64,000 nucleotides of DNA from Methanosarcina sp. UBA289 (GCA_002496565.1 DAKJ01000016.1:62001-126000); one strand, 5' to 3'. Counted from the first letter of the stretch, positions 18,673-27,691 are shown. The notes: generated from the sequence alone by a model not told the origin. Numbers and translations are program-made.

Positions 18673-19653
18673 ATGATAACATCTATATATGATACGTTAT
18701 GGGAAGGCTATTATTCGAGCTACAAGGGAGTTGCAAGCCCTCATCGAAAGCCAGGTCTTTTTAAATGGCTTTATGATAACTACATATTTCTTCATCTTTC
18801 TTGCGTTGATTCTTCTAGTGTCTACAAGCTTGCCGACTTCAAAGCATGTCTGGCTCTAGTGGATACAGCCATTGATGACTGTTGTGATAATGCATCTTTT
18901 ATAGAGGAGAATGGTGGAGACAAATTCAGTTATGAAATGTTAAGTATCCTTTATAATGCGGACAAAATTGTACCCGGAACTTACAATCCATTACAACTTA
19001 ACTTAGATAATCTTTATACAAAAACTACATTTGATATTTTTTCTGATTTCCTTATGAATCATCTAACATCCCTTCCAAGATACCATGATTTCAAAAGTGA
19101 GTTTTTCCTATCAATAAGAAACGTAGCCGGGTCAATGGAGTTCTCTTATATTTTGAACAAAAATAAGATTGCATACCCTTATTCTCTTGTTGTCCAGAAT
19201 AAGGGTCCTTCCACAATGGTTGCAGTTCTCTCAATACTTGATTTGATGTCCTCCGAAAGTTTTGATGCTTCGGAACTTGGAAAAGCAATAGCTCTTTTTA
19301 ATATGGCAGATGTTGTAGCAATGCTAAATAACGCGGTCAATACATGGAAGAAAGAAATAGTTGAAAGAGACTACAGTAGTCCGGTAATTTCATTAGCTCT
19401 TGAGAAAAAACTTATTAAATTCAGTGATTTCGAAAATCTCAGCACAGAAAAAATAGAAGAAAAGCTGTTACCATTATCTTTAATGGTAAATGAAGATCTT
19501 AACAGAAAGTTATTGTTTATGGAAGAGTTTGCTGAGATTTATGAAATAAAAAGCTTTGATGCGTTGAGGTATATTAACAATTATAGAACTTATGCATTTG
19601 AAAGCCAAAAAAAGAATAAAGAAATTTCTCAAAGACAAACAGGTTCAATTTAA
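18673..19653 (+). CDS. Class I terpene-synthase-like protein (putative)
   Basis: An alpha-helical protein of about 326 residues. Counted from the earlier ATG at 18661, it has IDDCCDN with Asp72, Asp73 and Asp76, matching the metal-binding DDxxD of class I terpene synthases. NAVNTWKKE (Asn224, Thr228, Glu232) matches the NSE triad NxxxTxxxE. An Arg-Tyr pair (303-304) follows about 70 residues later, as in bacterial cyclases. Order, spacing (about 150 residues between metal motifs) and length all fit. An Arg pyrophosphate sensor upstream of NSE is not obvious. The likely substrate would be a prenyl diphosphate. The ATG at 18673 is preferred because AAGG abuts the ATG at 18661. No signal peptide. 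It follows the PAS kinase closely. Confidence 0.6.
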   Translation: MITSIYDTLWEGYYSSYKGVASPHRKPGLFKWLYDNYIFLHLSCVDSSSVYKLADFKACLALVDTAIDDCCDNASFIEENGGDKFSYEMLSILYNADKIVPGTYNPLQLNLDNLYTKTTFDIFSDFLMNHLTSLPRYHDFKSEFFLSIRNVAGSMEFSYILNKNKIAYPYSLVVQNKGPSTMVAVLSILDLMSSESFDASELGKAIALFNMADVVAMLNNAVNTWKKEIVERDYSSPVISLALEKKLIKFSDFENLSTEKIEEKLLPLSLMVNEDLNRKLLFMEEFAEIYEIKSFDALRYINNYRTYAFESQKKNKEISQRQTGSI

Positions 19654-19739
19654 AGAGTGTAAACAGGTTTTAGATAAAAACTATATATTCTCTTAAATGG
19701 CGATAATCTGAAAAAAATACCCTAAGTCAACTTATACAA

Positions 19740-20138
19740 AAGACAATGAAGCCTTGCAATCTTATGTCAAGGATGTAAGGATTCTCATCCCTCAGAAATA
19801 ATGAGACCCTCGGGGCTGCAATTCCTAAGGACCAGCATAAAACCCCGTGCCTGGATATTCTCCTAATAACTGGTATGCGCTATGCTGAAATGCTCAGGCT
19901 CTACGACCATAAAGAATGGTACAACGAAAAAAGAAACATAATTCACCTTTCAGAAGTACAAAGAAAACACAAAAGAAGACAGTTAGAAAGAACTATTCAC
20001 CCTCTGCCTTCAATGTTCAACTACACGCTTAAGGATATCTGGGAAGCTCGCAGGCTTGGAAGGAGAGAGCCAGATTTTCAGGTTTTGCAGCTTTTTCTTT
20101 CTTGGGCTCTCGTTGGATTCGAGGGCAATCTCGGCTGA
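19740..20138 (+). pseudogene. Tyrosine recombinase (integrase) remnant
   Basis: Blocks of an archaeal phage-type integrase: YVKDVRILIPQK ending in stops near 19800, then from about 19845 ILLITGMRYAEMLRLYDHKE and RKHKRRQLERTIHPLPSMFN. TGMRYAEML carries the first catalytic Arg of the Arg-His-Arg-Tyr set; the RHRY C-terminal part with the Tyr is missing. In-frame stops and loss of the C-terminus show decay. It marks this zone as a former integration site. Confidence 0.6.
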
Positions 20139-20416
20139 AAATAGGCTTATGCTGTCCTTCCTGTACCTTCCTGTGAGACGATCTGAAGCCGGTTCTAGTA
20201 CGCCCTTCAAAAAATAACGGCTTGTAGGGCTTCTATTGGCTTGGCTTTTTTGTCTTCTCTGATAGCGGGCTGGAACAAATCCAATTTTTTATTTCCATTA
20301 CGCAGTATAAGGCTCCGTGTTGAGAACTCGTTGATTTTTCGAGATAGCCCTGAAAATAGTTGCCTACGGTCTTGTCTGCGGCTGTCGAGAAAGGAGTCTC
20401 CTACCTTATTGAGATA
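20139..20416. other. Unassigned segment between integrase and CAT remnants
   Basis: A minus-strand frame (20485-20207) reads protein-like text such as RRQDRRQLFSGLSRKINEF and ends AIREDKKAKPIEALQAVIF. It has no family match known to me, and its 5' end runs into the CAT fragment in antisense. It may be a remnant of a gene from the lost integrated element. Confidence 0.25.
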
Positions 20417-20850
20417 AAATCGAGGAGTTTCGGTATCGTTTTCTTGACGGTGAAGTTGTGTTATACGAGTCCATTGACACCTCATTTACATATCTGGATA
20501 AAGAAACAGAATTATTTAAGGTAGTAAATGTTCCCATGCAGGACACGATTGAGAAGTTTGTACAACTGGTAACCGTAACAACAGAAAATCAAAAAGAACA
20601 TTTTACAGGACCTGTAGAAAACGATGTATATCAGTTCTCTGCCTTGCCGTGGATAACATTTACGCACATTTCGCACACGGATTTCGGAAACAGGGAAAAA
20701 GCGCAGCCCATATTTGATTGGGGAAAATATCACGAAAGAGAAGGCAAATTTATGATGCCATTTTCAGTCCAGGTTCATCATGTATTTGTTGATGGTATTC
20801 ATATTGGCAAACTTGCGGATGAGCTGCAAAGATATCTGGATGAAGTGTAA
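20417..20850 (+). pseudogene. Chloramphenicol-acetyltransferase-like copy 2, 5'-truncated
   Basis: Nearly identical to copy 1 from its codon for IEEFRYRF onward (13712 of copy 1), but everything upstream is replaced by unrelated DNA. It keeps the catalytic VHHVFVDGIH (His-His-x3-Asp-Gly). An open frame of 130 codons starts at TTG 20458. About 100 bp beyond the stop also match copies 1 and 3. About 60 N-terminal residues are missing, so it cannot give a complete CAT fold. Confidence 0.7.
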
Positions 20851-20973
20851 ATAAGCATAATGGGAGGACCGGTAGTTCATTAATTTTTACTTTTCTTGAA
20901 GTTATGTTTTCAGAATACGTAGGTTTAACAGAAAAACATCTGCATGTAAGAAATATGTGAGTGAGCCAATACC

Positions 20974-21579
20974 TTACACAATTTTGATTCCCAGAATCCA
21001 CGCAGCGAGTTCTATTGCTTGCCCGACACTAACTGTAGCTCCTCTGAGTTCGTTGCGTGTATCGGATACTGTGATCCCGTCAATGATACAATCCGATAAG
21101 TCGATGTCTTTGAGTGAGGTTTTAAAGAAATCCGTTCCAGTGAAATTAACTGCTTTCAGCATGGGCTTCTTTAACCGAATCTCGGATAAGAAGGCTTCCG
21201 TGAAATTACAGTCAAGAATGGTGCAGTTCTCCAATACAGAACTTGAAAAATCTGCATATCGAAAGGAACCATCCGCTAAAGAGGTTTCTTTCATGTGGCT
21301 CTTGCTGAAGTTGCTGCCATCGCCCTTGCACGTTAATATTTTGGAGTCTTTCCAGTAGCTGTCCATAAAAATGCAATTTGCAAAATTGCAGTTATCAAAT
21401 ACCGAATTGTAAAAGCTGGCTTTTGAAAAATCACATTTGTTGAACTGGCATTCTATAAATTGTACTGATTCAAATTCTATCCTTGCGATGTCGACATCCG
21501 AAAGCATCTCGCCTTCAAAGCGCACCTTCTCTATATATTTATCATCAGATTGTGCAGCTATAATTTGGCTTTCCAGCAT
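20974..21579 (-). CDS. Pentapeptide-repeat protein
   Basis: A 201-residue protein made mostly of pentapeptide repeats of the A(D/N)LxX type, e.g. CQFNKCDFSKASFYNSVFDN and FRYADFSSSVLENC. These fold into a right-handed quadrilateral beta-helix. The length, the interrupted first repeats and the C-terminal helix (QAIELAAWILGI) resemble McbG/Qnr-type proteins that mimic DNA and protect gyrase, but many family members have other roles. It ends close to CAT copy 2 and is convergent with it. No signal peptide. Confidence 0.85.
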   Translation of the reverse strand: MLESQIIAAQSDDKYIEKVRFEGEMLSDVDIARIEFESVQFIECQFNKCDFSKASFYNSVFDNCNFANCIFMDSYWKDSKILTCKGDGSNFSKSHMKETSLADGSFRYADFSSSVLENCTILDCNFTEAFLSEIRLKKPMLKAVNFTGTDFFKTSLKDIDLSDCIIDGITVSDTRNELRGATVSVGQAIELAAWILGIKIV

Positions 21580-22061
21580 GCTTCCATCTCCATAGACTGA
21601 TGTTTCTAAATGATTATTGACAGAATTATTTATTTGTTTTTTGTGAGTGCCATCTCATATTTGTCCATTGGCATTATGAGAATCTTCCATATAAGCCAGA
21701 AGCGATACAGGATATAGATATTATCTAATGATAGATGAGTGAGCCTTGCAGTGTTATGCGGTATATTGGACGTGGTGGCGCGCAAACAAACCGGAAACGG
21801 CTCTTGCATGAAGCGGCACACTATTACAAACGGAATCTTTGGAAGAACAATGAATGCTGGGTAATCACATTATCAAAATAGGCAAAAGTATAAAGGGAGA
21901 GTTCACCGTTATAAGCGATTACTAACTTTTAAGCAGTAAATTAATCTTAACTTTTCTAAAGTTGTGCTTATAGCTCTTAATTGTTTTTAATATGTCTTAA
22001 ATATATGAATATGAAAAAGCAATTAAGTAGCTTTTTCAGAAAAATCACGGAAAGTCTAACT
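21580..22061. other. Intergenic region and long leader of the DEAD-box gene
   Basis: No convincing gene. The last 200 bp form an AT-rich leader before the helicase. Long leaders are common for cold-shock RNA helicases, but no defined riboswitch is recognisable. A short GC-richer island near 21750-21830 has no open frame of note. Confidence 0.4.
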
Positions 22062-23270
22062 ATGAATAATTTTAAAAAACTAGGCCTCAGTAATGCTGTT
22101 TTGAAATCAATAGATGAACATGGCTTTGAAAGCCCTACAGCAGTACAGGAAAAATCAATTCCCCTAATACTTGCTGGGGAAGATGTTATAGCCGGAGCCG
22201 CAACAGGTTCCGGAAAAACACTCGCATTTGCTTCCGGCATATTACAAAATTCCGAAAAAGGAAAAGGAATTCAGGCTTTGATCCTGACCCCTACAAGAGA
22301 ACTGGCGGAGCAGGTGGCAAATTCTTTCAGGAAATTCTCAAAATACGACCCGTTAAATATCGTATCTATCTATGGCGGTGTAGGGATCAATCCACAAATT
22401 AAAGAATTAAAGAATGCCGAGGTTGTTGTGGGAACACCCGGCAGGCTACTCGATCATATCAGCAGAAATACCATCAAATTCAATAATGTGAAAACCCTTG
22501 TCCTTGATGAGGCAGACCAGATGTTTGATATGGGATTCAAAATGGATGTAGAAAAAATTATCAAGGAATGTCCTCAAAACAGGCAGACCCTTTTGTTCTC
22601 TGCAACCGTTACAAAAGATATTGCCCAGCTTTCCCGCAAGCACATGGAAAACCCGGTTCGAGTATCAGTAGAGTCTTATATCGACCCGCAAAAATTGAAT
22701 CAGGTCGTTTATAAAGTACAGGATGACATGAAATTATCTCTGCTCGTGTATCTTCTACAAAATGAAAAGTCAAACCTCGGGATGGTTTTCTGCAACACAA
22801 AAAGAAACACTGAAAAAGTCGCAAAAAACCTGAGAAAATCAAGTATCAATGCCGTGGCAATTCATGGAGGATTGACACAGAACGAACGAACTCGCATAAT
22901 GGAAAAATTCCATTCCGGGAACATATGTGTCCTTGTATGCACAGATGTAGCCGGAAGAGGACTTGATATACAGGGTGTTTCCCATGTTTACAATTATGAT
23001 ATTCCCAGGGAGAGTAAACAGTATATTCACAGGATTGGAAGAACTGCACGAGCAGGAACAGAAGGAAAAGCGATAAATATCCTTTCCAAAAATGATCATG
23101 CTAATTTCATGAGTGTGCTGAAAGACAATGATGTAGATATTAAGGAACAGGCACTACCTGCTCTGAAGAAGATTGTAATTGAAAGACCGGAAATAAGATT
23201 GCCAAAGCCGGTAAATAGGATGAACAACCCCTCCAGAAAAGGTCATAAACCCAGGCACAAAAACTATTAG
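22062..23270 (+). CDS. DEAD-box ATP-dependent RNA helicase
   Basis: A 402-residue single-core helicase. It has the Q motif (FKKLGLS...FESPTAVQEKSIP), motif I ATGSGKT, Ia PTRELAEQV, Ib TPGRLLD, II LDEAD, III FSATV, V TDVAGRGLDI and VI HRIGRTARAG, in order. A short basic tail (PSRKGHKPRHKNY) probably binds RNA. It unwinds short RNA duplexes, as in ribosome assembly or cold adaptation. Starts further upstream (ATG 22005, 22011 or a TTG at 21981) are in frame; I chose the ATG directly before the Q motif. Monocistronic. Confidence 0.93.
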   Translation: MNNFKKLGLSNAVLKSIDEHGFESPTAVQEKSIPLILAGEDVIAGAATGSGKTLAFASGILQNSEKGKGIQALILTPTRELAEQVANSFRKFSKYDPLNIVSIYGGVGINPQIKELKNAEVVVGTPGRLLDHISRNTIKFNNVKTLVLDEADQMFDMGFKMDVEKIIKECPQNRQTLLFSATVTKDIAQLSRKHMENPVRVSVESYIDPQKLNQVVYKVQDDMKLSLLVYLLQNEKSNLGMVFCNTKRNTEKVAKNLRKSSINAVAIHGGLTQNERTRIMEKFHSGNICVLVCTDVAGRGLDIQGVSHVYNYDIPRESKQYIHRIGRTARAGTEGKAINILSKNDHANFMSVLKDNDVDIKEQALPALKKIVIERPEIRLPKPVNRMNNPSRKGHKPRHKNY

Positions 23271-23283
23271 ACGCCGTTCGTCT
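23269..23283 (+). terminator. Short hairpin overlapping the DEAD-box stop codon
   Basis: AGACG-CCGTT-CGTCT forms a perfect 5-bp stem right at the TAG stop. There is no T-run after it, so terminator function is weakly supported. Confidence 0.3.
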
Positions 23284-24403
23284 GTGCATTGCATTACAAC
23301 TAACCATTTGATCGATTGGCATCGGCAGGAGCAATGGACTGCTCCCGCAAAACCCAGGCACGAGAATAAGAACGACGGCCAGTTCGTGCCACTACGATGT
23401 CAAAATGCACCCTTCCGATGCCTTCGGACCAATGAGCAGAGGTCGTCGACTGCGGGGTGGAAGATCTATGCTAAAATCAAATTGCGTGCGGCCACCCCAA
23501 CCTGAACAGGCTGCCCGACAATTACCCCCGGTAATAACTGAATTTCTTCTTCTCCAATTTAAAAGCCTTAAATGCCTTTTCTACCATCTTTTTAGGGACC
23601 TATAGTGAATAGAAAAAACAGACTTTTACTTTGTTGCCAGAACTTCCACCACGACTTTATTTCCGTGCTCTCCGGAATTAACTTGAATTTAACCAACTCT
23701 CCCATGAAGTCAAAAACCGGACCATAGAACTCAATTGACTCAAAGCCGCGCCGAATTATATTATAGGGTTTTGAGGTTCCAGCCGGTGGTGAAGACAGTT
23801 TTCCTTTAGGTTTAATTCCATGCGCTCCCTGGTTAATTAGCTTTTATTATTCCTGAATGCTCGTAAATTGCATCTCATATTCTTTCTTTTCACGCGCCGC
23901 GCTCCGCTTGAACCCACCTGCGTACAGTAGATAAAAATGAAATCATTAGCCGCGCTGGGAAGTCTGACCCCCAAAATATCAACCATGTAGCCAGGGACGA
24001 CCAGAATTTTGGCTTCAGAAAAATTCCTGCAGGTCAGCAGGAAAGTGAAAGTACTCGGTTGAGCCGTTTAAAAGGCGAAAATAAAAAAATCGATTAATTC
24101 ATTACGGGGTGTTTCATCCTCTCAGGAAGGAATTAAAAAAATGATTATTAATACTTTCTTATGAAGTTGTTTGAAAAATTTATCTAAATGATTGATCTAA
24201 ATAAACTCAACTATTTACAAATTTATATTTACATGTACGTGTAATTGTACAAAAAAAAGCATTTAGAGGAATGATACATTAACAAAGAGATTATATACAG
24301 AAACTATTTTCTTTTTTCTAAATTTTTAGGCAGAAGTTGCCATGTTTTAAATATTTTGATTTCAGAATCATTCAAACGATAGGAAGAGAAAACGATAATG
24401 AAC
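23284..24403. other. Gene-poor, compositionally mixed region
   Basis: The first 240 bp are clearly richer in G+C than the surroundings (to about 23520) but hold no credible gene; this looks like foreign DNA. A minus-strand gene remnant follows (23592-23843). The rest to 24400 is AT-rich with no recognised feature. Confidence 0.4.
23592..23843 (-). pseudogene. Remnant of an unidentified gene
   Basis: Read leftward, the frame gives KLINQGAHGIKPKGKLSSPP and then GFESIEFYGPVFDFMGELV and KLIPESTEIKSWWKFWQQSK before a stop. The composition is convincingly protein-like, but no start codon exists (a stop lies just upstream). I do not recognise the family. Confidence 0.3.
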
Positions 24404-24719
24404 CATGCAGGATACGATTGAAAAGTTTGTACAACTGGCAACCGTAACGGCAGAAAATCAAAAAGAACATTTTACAGGACCTGTAGAAAATGATGTATAT
24501 CAATTCTCGGCCTTGCCGTGGATAACATTTACTCATATTTCACACACGGATTTCGGAAACAGGGAAAAAGCACAACCCATATTTGATTGGGGAAAATATC
24601 AGGAAAGGGAAGGCAAGTTTATGATGCCGTTTGCAGTCCAGGTTCATCATGCATTTGTTGATAGTATTCATATTGGCAAACTTGCGGATAAGCTGCAGAG
24701 ATATCTGGATGAGGTATAG
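24404..24719 (+). pseudogene. Chloramphenicol-acetyltransferase-like copy 3, most truncated
   Basis: It matches copies 1 and 2 from the codon Met-Gln near MQDTIEKFVQL to the end and about 80 bp beyond. It shares MQDTIEKF and MMPF with copy 2 rather than copy 1. The catalytic motif reads VHHAFVDSIH, so the Gly of HHxxxDG is Ser here. The first 100 or so residues are absent, so it is not functional. Confidence 0.7.
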
Positions 24720-24955
24720 ATTAATCAGTCACTAATTTTTTACTTTTTTAGGTCTTCAGAATACTTAGGTTTTACGATAAGAACTATACATTTTTTTAAC
24801 CTCAAAAGGAGTTTTGAAGCGAAATTATTTCAGACAAAGCATCAGTAAACAATCAAATCAATGATGAAGTAAATACCTTACATTCGGAATAATACTTACA
24901 ATCAGGACTCTTTTCAAATATGCAGGTCTATTGCCTTATTACAATGATAATTTCT

Positions 24956-25285
24956 TCATTTTTTGTATGTTCCTTTTGTGAGCCCCATTATTGCACCTAT
25001 TGCACCAGCGCCAATAGTAAGGATTGATTTATTGTTGCTTATTAGTTGACCAGTTTGTGGATCGGTTAATGCTACCATAAAAGACGAGATTAGATATATT
25101 GCTAACATAGCAACTATTGCAAAGAATAATATATTTACTATTTTTTTAGCAGGAGTTCTGTACGGTTCATCTAGCAGTTCTGCTAACCCCATAAATAATT
25201 CAAACAAGCCTGGTTCGGAGCTAGGTTGTTTTGTTGCTACATTGGGTTCCTTTTTAGTTCTTGATTTTTTTTGTGTTTGTACCAT
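24956..25285 (-). CDS. Small two-helix membrane protein, unknown
   Basis: A 109-residue protein with a polar Lys-rich N-terminus (residues 1-25) and two hydrophobic segments (about 47-72, KKIVNILFFAIVAMLAIYLI, and about 84-105, SILTIGAGAIGAIMGLTKG). GGAG lies six bases before the ATG, so it is a real gene. No family recognised. It starts the minus-strand accessory region that leads to the HEPN gene and the retron. Confidence 0.6.
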   Translation of the reverse strand: MVQTQKKSRTKKEPNVATKQPSSEPGLFELFMGLAELLDEPYRTPAKKIVNILFFAIVAMLAIYLISSFMVALTDPQTGQLISNNKSILTIGAGAIGAIMGLTKGTYKK

Positions 25286-25505
25286 GTAGACTCCTTTTGT
25301 TTATGGTTAATTTTATATTTTTATAAAGTGTTACATTAATACTTAGTTAACATTTAGTAAATTATCTCTTTTAGTATATTAACACAGCTTGCTGTTTTTG
25401 TGTGAAATCATAAATCTAATGAAGTCTCTAAATAGAAAATTGCTTGAAATAATAAACATGATGAATAAACAGATTTTATTGTATAACTTTATTGAGACAG
25501 AAAGG

Positions 25506-25772
25506 TTAGCAAAATAATGTATGCTTTCTATTCTCGAAAACCAAAAAGGAAAATTTATAAACACCAACTTGATATGATTTTACGGTGTTTGGCAGTTGGT
25601 CGACCAAGATAAAATTCATAATCAATGTCCAAGCGTTGATCAAATAGAAAGTACTGTCAACTTCACAGTCCCTAGTTTTGAGCTCTACTTCTTCGTATTT
25701 CCGGCCATTGCCGACTTTATCAAAACTACTCTGAAGAAATGTTCCTGGTGTTAGAGTCAGTACGTTTGTCAT
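25506..25772 (-). CDS. Doubtful hypothetical ORF, 88 residues
   Basis: The frame begins MTNVLTLTPGTFLQSSFDKV and has protein-like text through to SYQVGVYKFSFLVFENRKH, but there is no Shine-Dalgarno. Most of the segment overlaps AT-rich DNA. It may be a gene fragment. No family recognised. Confidence 0.25.
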   Translation of the reverse strand: MTNVLTLTPGTFLQSSFDKVGNGRKYEEVELKTRDCEVDSTFYLINAWTLIMNFILVDQLPNTVKSYQVGVYKFSFLVFENRKHTLFC

Positions 25773-26201
25773 ATGTTATGCAAGTTCCCTGGATGTTAAA
25801 AAAGAAAATTGAATTCTTATTAAGGTCTTTTAATTTTAAGACTTTTATTATACTTGCAATTTGTAAATATGTAATGCACGCAGTATATAGTCTGTCAGTA
25901 ATCCTGGAGCTCGGCTACATATCACCATTTTTGAGAATCAGTTCACAGATCCTACATTCCACAGTATTTTTTTCAAAAATCAATAGTTTTTATGATAGCG
26001 TTTTTAAAACAGTATCAAGTAATTTAAGCACGTAATGGCACTTGGTGAATATTGAATAATATCGTTTTTTTGGTCTCTAAATATATCATATAGTTGCTTT
26101 TACATCCTGCATAAAAATTCAATAAATCTGTGTTAGATTGAAAATCGATAACATGAACCATTATAAAATCTGAAACGTTACTGTGGAAAAAGTGAATTAC
26201 A
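25773..26201. other. Intergenic region with repeat copy B
   Basis: No credible gene. It holds the second copy of the dispersed 52-bp repeat. The rest is AT-rich and lies downstream of the HEPN gene. Confidence 0.35.
25953..26005 (+). repeat. Dispersed ~52-bp repeat, copy B
   Basis: TACATTCCACAG to GATAGCGTTTTT, matching 8361-8412 with few substitutions and a one-base length change in the A/T run. It lies about 200 bp beyond the 3' end of the HEPN gene, mirroring copy A and the TetR gene. Confidence 0.6.
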
Positions 26202-27215
26202 TTAAGTTAACTCTTTAATCATTTTGATGATTTCTTCCACATTATATATAGCTTCAATGACATCTTTATGATTAAAGTTTTTAGCATTGTTGTGAATTAC
26301 ATTATTTCGATTAGTATATGCCCTACTGACAGAAGCAAGAACTGTGTTGATTGATTCATCCATTTTTACTTTTCCAACATAAAATAATGAAAATTTTATC
26401 AAATCCATCAAGCTTACTGGTTTAAAAATTTTATCTAAGTCTAATATTTTATTAGAATCTTTGAGGATTGTAGGAGATTTTTTCCGTAGATAAGCTCTTA
26501 ATGTAGCTTCGAGTGATATGAATAGTTCAATATATACTAAGTTAAAATGATACTCTGTAAAATGGACTTTTGCCATCTCTAAATATTTCCTTTCTATTAC
26601 AATTTTGTCAGTTGAACTTTCAGAAACAATCTCTATATCGTCAAAATCTTCTGGAGAAGTTTTACACCCCAAGACCTCAGACATCTCCAATGAGACTGTG
26701 TCTGAATCACTACAAATATCTAGCAGTGTCCGGATTTCTCTAAGAAGTACATAATTACCAAGTTCAAAAGCCTCATTATTTGAGAATGTTTCCTCTTCTT
26801 CTCTCTCATCTATTCCCTCTTTCTCATAGTCTCCTTCCCCACTCTCATAGTCAATATTAATATCAAAAGGATTTGAAAAATTTGGGTTGATATCACTAAG
26901 CCATCGATATTTATCAGCACATAAGTCAAAAATATATATTTTAACTTCTGGAAAAGGAATACCTGTTATTTCAGAAATAACATTATCTAAATCATTTAGT
27001 GTAAAATGAAGCTCTTCAAATCTACTTTTTACTTCAGATACAGTTGTTTGGTAACTGCACCAATATATTTTCTCTCCATTTTCTATTTCTTCTTCTATCT
27101 CCTTGTCCTCAGGCTTAAAAATAAAATTAGTAATAGGGTCGTTTACCGGTGGTAGCTCATATTTCCAAGCAAATACTGGATATTTTCCGATGTATAATCT
27201 ACTCCAGTCACCCAT
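26202..27215 (-). CDS. HEPN-type protein with HEPN/Toprim-associated N-terminal domain (putative)
   Basis: A 337-residue soluble protein. The N-terminus MGDWSRLYIGKYPVFAWK resembles, from memory, the domain found in front of HEPN or Toprim modules in defence genes. An acidic linker follows (residues 124-145). The C-terminal helical part contains LFISLEATLRAYLRKKS and the motif RNNVIH (Arg303 to His308), the Rx4H signature of HEPN RNases. A role as an abortive-infection RNase is therefore inferred. GAAGGA lies 5-6 bases before the ATG. Its neighbours are a small gene upstream, then a PD-(D/E)XK nuclease and the retron. Confidence 0.6.
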   Translation of the reverse strand: MGDWSRLYIGKYPVFAWKYELPPVNDPITNFIFKPEDKEIEEEIENGEKIYWCSYQTTVSEVKSRFEELHFTLNDLDNVISEITGIPFPEVKIYIFDLCADKYRWLSDINPNFSNPFDINIDYESGEGDYEKEGIDEREEEETFSNNEAFELGNYVLLREIRTLLDICSDSDTVSLEMSEVLGCKTSPEDFDDIEIVSESSTDKIVIERKYLEMAKVHFTEYHFNLVYIELFISLEATLRAYLRKKSPTILKDSNKILDLDKIFKPVSLMDLIKFSLFYVGKVKMDESINTVLASVSRAYTNRNNVIHNNAKNFNHKDVIEAIYNVEEIIKMIKELT

Positions 27216-27340
27216 TTTTATCCTTCATCTACTTTTGTGATCTAATATTTTCTAAAATTAATAGTCTCACTGTTTTTTTATGATTTATGCATAAATAATG
27301 AGCAGCTACTAGCTAAAAAAAGAAACAGCAAAAGTGCTGT

Positions 27341-27565
27341 TTAACTTGAAAAGAAATTCTGTAAAATCTGCCCGATAACTCCAACAATAAAGGGAGTTAC
27401 CAGTTCTTTGGGTATGCGTAGCTTTCCTTCAACGGAGATCTTACCTTCAACTGTGATAAAAGATAAGCTCTCTGAGAAGCCTTTATATCCCTTGAATTTC
27501 ATTTTCATATTGTTTATTTCTCGTGAAGTTTGCTCAGAGAAAGGTATTCGCAATGCCACTCGCAA
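27341..27565 (-). CDS. Small hypothetical protein, 74 residues
   Basis: A TTG-initiated frame starting MRVALRIPFSEQTSREINN and ending in a hydrophobic segment VTPFIVGVIGQILQNFF. The middle part (SLSFITVEGKISVEGKLRIP) looks like two beta strands. It precedes the HEPN gene on the same strand with a 125-bp gap. No family recognised; a GTG two codons later could also be the start. Confidence 0.35.
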   Translation of the reverse strand: MRVALRIPFSEQTSREINNMKMKFKGYKGFSESLSFITVEGKISVEGKLRIPKELVTPFIVGVIGQILQNFFSS

Positions 27566-27691
27566 TACCTTTTTCTGGTTCTTTCTCGTTTTTTTAACAT
27601 ATTACACATGATTATATTGCTGTGTTCTATTTAAAGTTTGTCTCATATTTAAAGGCATAATAATCTTTTATTTTCCAAAAGAAGGCATTTT

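Noticed and set aside
23284..23505. ORF in the GC-rich stretch after the DEAD-box gene
   Set aside because: Composition is unlike protein, with no ribosome binding site; also no attC-like integron structure could be confirmed.
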